Both the position numbers and the translations under genes were made by a program. Shown here in pieces: positions 20,771 through 22,839 of a DNA stretch of 22,839 bases; the first letter of the stretch is position 1, and each line of letters opens with the position of its first letter. This stretch comes from a virus. The DNA is taken from positions 1-22,839 of IMG/VR virus record IMGVR_UViG_3300047171_000041. The stretch is one strand, 5' to 3'. The notes under the pieces are model-generated. The model ran no database searches. It was not told where the DNA came from and worked only from the letters and a program-made list of their open reading frames with translations.

Positions 20771-22839
20771 TTAAAGCCCCGAGCCTGATCCACTAGGATT
20801 CGGTCGCCCCGGCAACGTCGATGAATTGCCCGACGCTGCATTGACCGCATTGGCGCCCAAGCTGCCGGCGACACTGCCGGCCAAGCTGCCAAGGGGCTCA
20901 TATTTTTGACCGAATGCACTTCCGACCGCACTGCCAATTGCATCACCTGCAGTGGCAGCGGCGGCCTGCCCAGGCACAACGGGCTTGCCGGGCGCGGCTG
21001 CAACCTTCTGGCCCATGATCCGGCTGACCTGCTCGGGCGGATACCCGGCGAAGGCTTTGTAGCCAAAATGGCCCAAAGCTTCACCGAGCGCGCCACCAAT
21101 TGTCTCACCTAAAAAATGACCCGCCACCTTACCAGCGGCTGCACCGGCCTCAGTGCCAATACCCGGCAAAATATCAGTTCCGATAAATGCGCCTGCTGCC
21201 GAACCAATGGCACTCCCAATCTGGCCGCCAGGACCTTGCGCTACCGCGTTGGCTATGCCTTGTGTAGCGATCTCACCAGGCGTTGTTTTCCGCCCATAAC
21301 TACCACCGCCTAGGGCGTTGGAAACACCGTTGTAAAGCGCGCTTCCAGCCAACCCGGAAACAAGCCCAACTCCACCGACACGTGCCACATTTTTGAAAGT
21401 TCCACCAAGAGTCGGCGCTTTCACAGCGGCGTATATTTTGTTTGGCCAAAATGTCGCTGGTAGTTTTGGCGCTCCAGTCAATTTTCGTCCGAGCGCTCCA
21501 ACCAAAGCGCCAGCGCCAACCTCTGCAGCCACAGCCGGGATTTCCGCTGACGCTTTGTATTGCGGAACTGTCTGTTGGCTGGCGAGACCGATGCCGCGCT
21601 GGATATGTCCAGAGATTTCGCGGCGCGCGGCTGTGCGCAGATCGAACGGCGCGAACTGAGTCGCGCTGCCAACCGTCGCACCGATCGCGTCACGCTCGAT
21701 ATCGCGGCCGAATTTCGACGCTTTGGGCGTGCCGCTTTGGTTCTGGTTCTGCCCAGGAACGCTTGCCCGCTTCATCAGGGCGTTCAAATCATCCAGGTCG
21801 TCGCCGGACAGGACAAAATCGGCCTTGTTGTTCTTGTTCCGCTCCGCCTCGATCTCGGCATGGAGCGAGCGCGAGAACGTCATCGGCGATGCTTCACGCA
21901 GGGCTTGGCGCGTGACGTCTGTGCCACCGTTCGAGTGACGAATAATGGCGCGGCGGGCGATATCCATCGATTTTGGCAGATCATAGCCGGTCGCCTTATA
22001 AACTTGGCGGGCCATGACATCGAGCGCGGCTGAAAGAGTCGCTCGATCCGCCGAACTGGTCATCCCGAGACTGCGCGCGATATGCCCGACTGATGCCTCA
22101 GCCGCATCGGCCGAGGTGTCATCGCTCCATGGCGCTTCGCCAAAATCCTCTTTGCGGGATTGCTTCGTGTTCGCAGATCCGCCACGATTGGCATTTGGGC
22201 CAGGGCTATCCTTGCCCACCTTTTCGTAAATGGGCGCAAGGGAGGGCGCGGGAATCCGGCGCACATGACCGACAGTGGCGATTGCTTTTTTCAGAAGCAT
22301 TTGCTGAGCCGGGCTTTGCGGTGGGGATTCTGAGACAATTTTTTCAATCGCGCCATCAAGCGCCGCCACAGCCTCTCCACTATCGTTTGAACCAAAATCA
22401 CTCTGATCCGGCAGAATGCCGGTTCCCGCTTTGGCACCGTCATGGCGATAGCCGGTCAACAGCGAATAAGCCGCGCCTGATTTGAGAATACGTCCCTGAT
22501 TGGAGAAAAGGTCGCCAAGGGCGGCGTAGATTTTATCTCCTTCCGGCCCACCTTTAGACAGGTGTTGGTTGGTGAATTTATTCTTGAATGTGCCGGCTGC
22601 GCTATCGGCGGTGTTGTCATTGTTGTCGCGGAACTGGACACTCATGCCAGGGCCCGCGACGGTCGTGATTTTATTGATTTTGAAAAGCGCCTTGATTTGG
22701 CCATCGATATTCCGGGTTTCGTCTTCATTCAAGAACCCGGCATCACGCTGGCCATTTGGTCCTGCGGCGGCATTGTTGTTCTCGTAGAGCCTTTTCAAAT
22801 CCGAGACTTTTGAGAAGCTGCGCAGGGGAATTTCGCCTT
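20771..22839 (-). CDS. Partial large glycine-zipper virion protein, unknown function
   Basis: 689 codons up to the right edge. The frame stays open to the edge, so the 5' end is missing; a TTG at 22798 is probably internal. The first two thirds are hydrophilic and charged (for example LSGDDLDDLNALMKRASVPG near codon 370). Residues about 400-650 hold Gly/Ala-rich hydrophobic segments with GxxxG spacing (GSAIGSAAGAFIGTDI, GTEAGAAAGKVAGHFLGETI, GGALGEALGHFG). These resemble membrane-inserting glycine zippers in phage internal or ejection proteins. It ends in a Ser/Gly/Pro-rich tail. No portal, protease or transglycosylase motif is visible. Position upstream of the scaffold and capsid genes fits a head-associated protein. 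Confidence 0.6.
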   Translation of the reverse strand, partial: GEIPLRSFSKVSDLKRLYENNNAAAGPNGQRDAGFLNEDETRNIDGQIKALFKINKITTVAGPGMSVQFRDNNDNTADSAAGTFKNKFTNQHLSKGGPEGDKIYAALGDLFSNQGRILKSGAAYSLLTGYRHDGAKAGTGILPDQSDFGSNDSGEAVAALDGAIEKIVSESPPQSPAQQMLLKKAIATVGHVRRIPAPSLAPIYEKVGKDSPGPNANRGGSANTKQSRKEDFGEAPWSDDTSADAAEASVGHIARSLGMTSSADRATLSAALDVMARQVYKATGYDLPKSMDIARRAIIRHSNGGTDVTRQALREASPMTFSRSLHAEIEAERNKNNKADFVLSGDDLDDLNALMKRASVPGQNQNQSGTPKASKFGRDIERDAIGATVGSATQFAPFDLRTAARREISGHIQRGIGLASQQTVPQYKASAEIPAVAAEVGAGALVGALGRKLTGAPKLPATFWPNKIYAAVKAPTLGGTFKNVARVGGVGLVSGLAGSALYNGVSNALGGGSYGRKTTPGEIATQGIANAVAQGPGGQIGSAIGSAAGAFIGTDILPGIGTEAGAAAGKVAGHFLGETIGGALGEALGHFGYKAFAGYPPEQVSRIMGQKVAAAPGKPVVPGQAAAATAGDAIGSAVGSAFGQKYEPLGSLAGSVAGSLGANAVNAASGNSSTLPGRPNPSGSGSGL

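Overview
This window is most of the head and tail morphogenesis cluster of a long-tailed (siphovirus-like) phage or prophage. Every recognisable gene lies on the minus strand, so the genes are transcribed from right to left. The G+C is high in most of it (37/60 in one hand-counted 60-base line of a spike gene). The CBM-like and beta-helix spike domains and the tail-chaperone family resemble phages of Alphaproteobacteria, but that host assignment is only an inference. Nothing here shows integration (no integrase, att site or host gene), so free phage versus prophage is open.

Layout in transcription order: a right-edge partial glycine-rich protein (20771-22839); a short frameshifted remnant resembling the capsid N-terminus (20531-20768); an acidic scaffold-like protein (19146-20534); a terminator (about 19088-19113); the major capsid protein in its own transcriptional space (17433-18920), followed by a strong hairpin; an unknown small protein; the head-tail joining set (gp6-like connector, head-closure-like protein, HK97 gp10-like protein, tail terminator-like protein); a block of host-recognition genes (14226-9228: small virion protein, small membrane protein, beta-helix spike with a CBM-like domain, AT-rich tail fibre, 23 x 20-residue repeat fibre, fibre-adaptor-like protein); the tail tube (7898-9139); a small unknown gene; the tail assembly chaperone pair with a -1 frameshift (7523-6757); a 1806-residue tape measure protein with a lytic transglycosylase domain; and a gpM-like minor tail protein (977-1324). 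The lambda-like tail-tip genes that normally follow gpM (L, K, I, J) are absent from the window.

The genes fit one programme: build the procapsid, close the head, build the tail around the tape measure, and attach adsorption fibres. Stop/start overlaps (TAATG, TGATG, ATGA) tie many of them into one operon. Three leaders, in front of the capsid, tail-tube and 14226-14780 genes, share a GCGGCGACCGG-type element that may be a phage promoter or a module-junction sequence.

The most unusual part is the left end. Between the gpM stop codon and a strong terminator at 17-49, bases 102-980 hold no convincing gene. They form 49 units of 18 bp, each a 10-bp degenerate word (TGRYTCNYTC on the minus strand) followed by 8 unconserved bases. 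The last four fifths are organised into higher-order blocks of 10, 8, 10 and 8 units in which the order of word variants is kept while the 8-bp spacers are not. I know of no described element of this kind; it is the best candidate here for something new.
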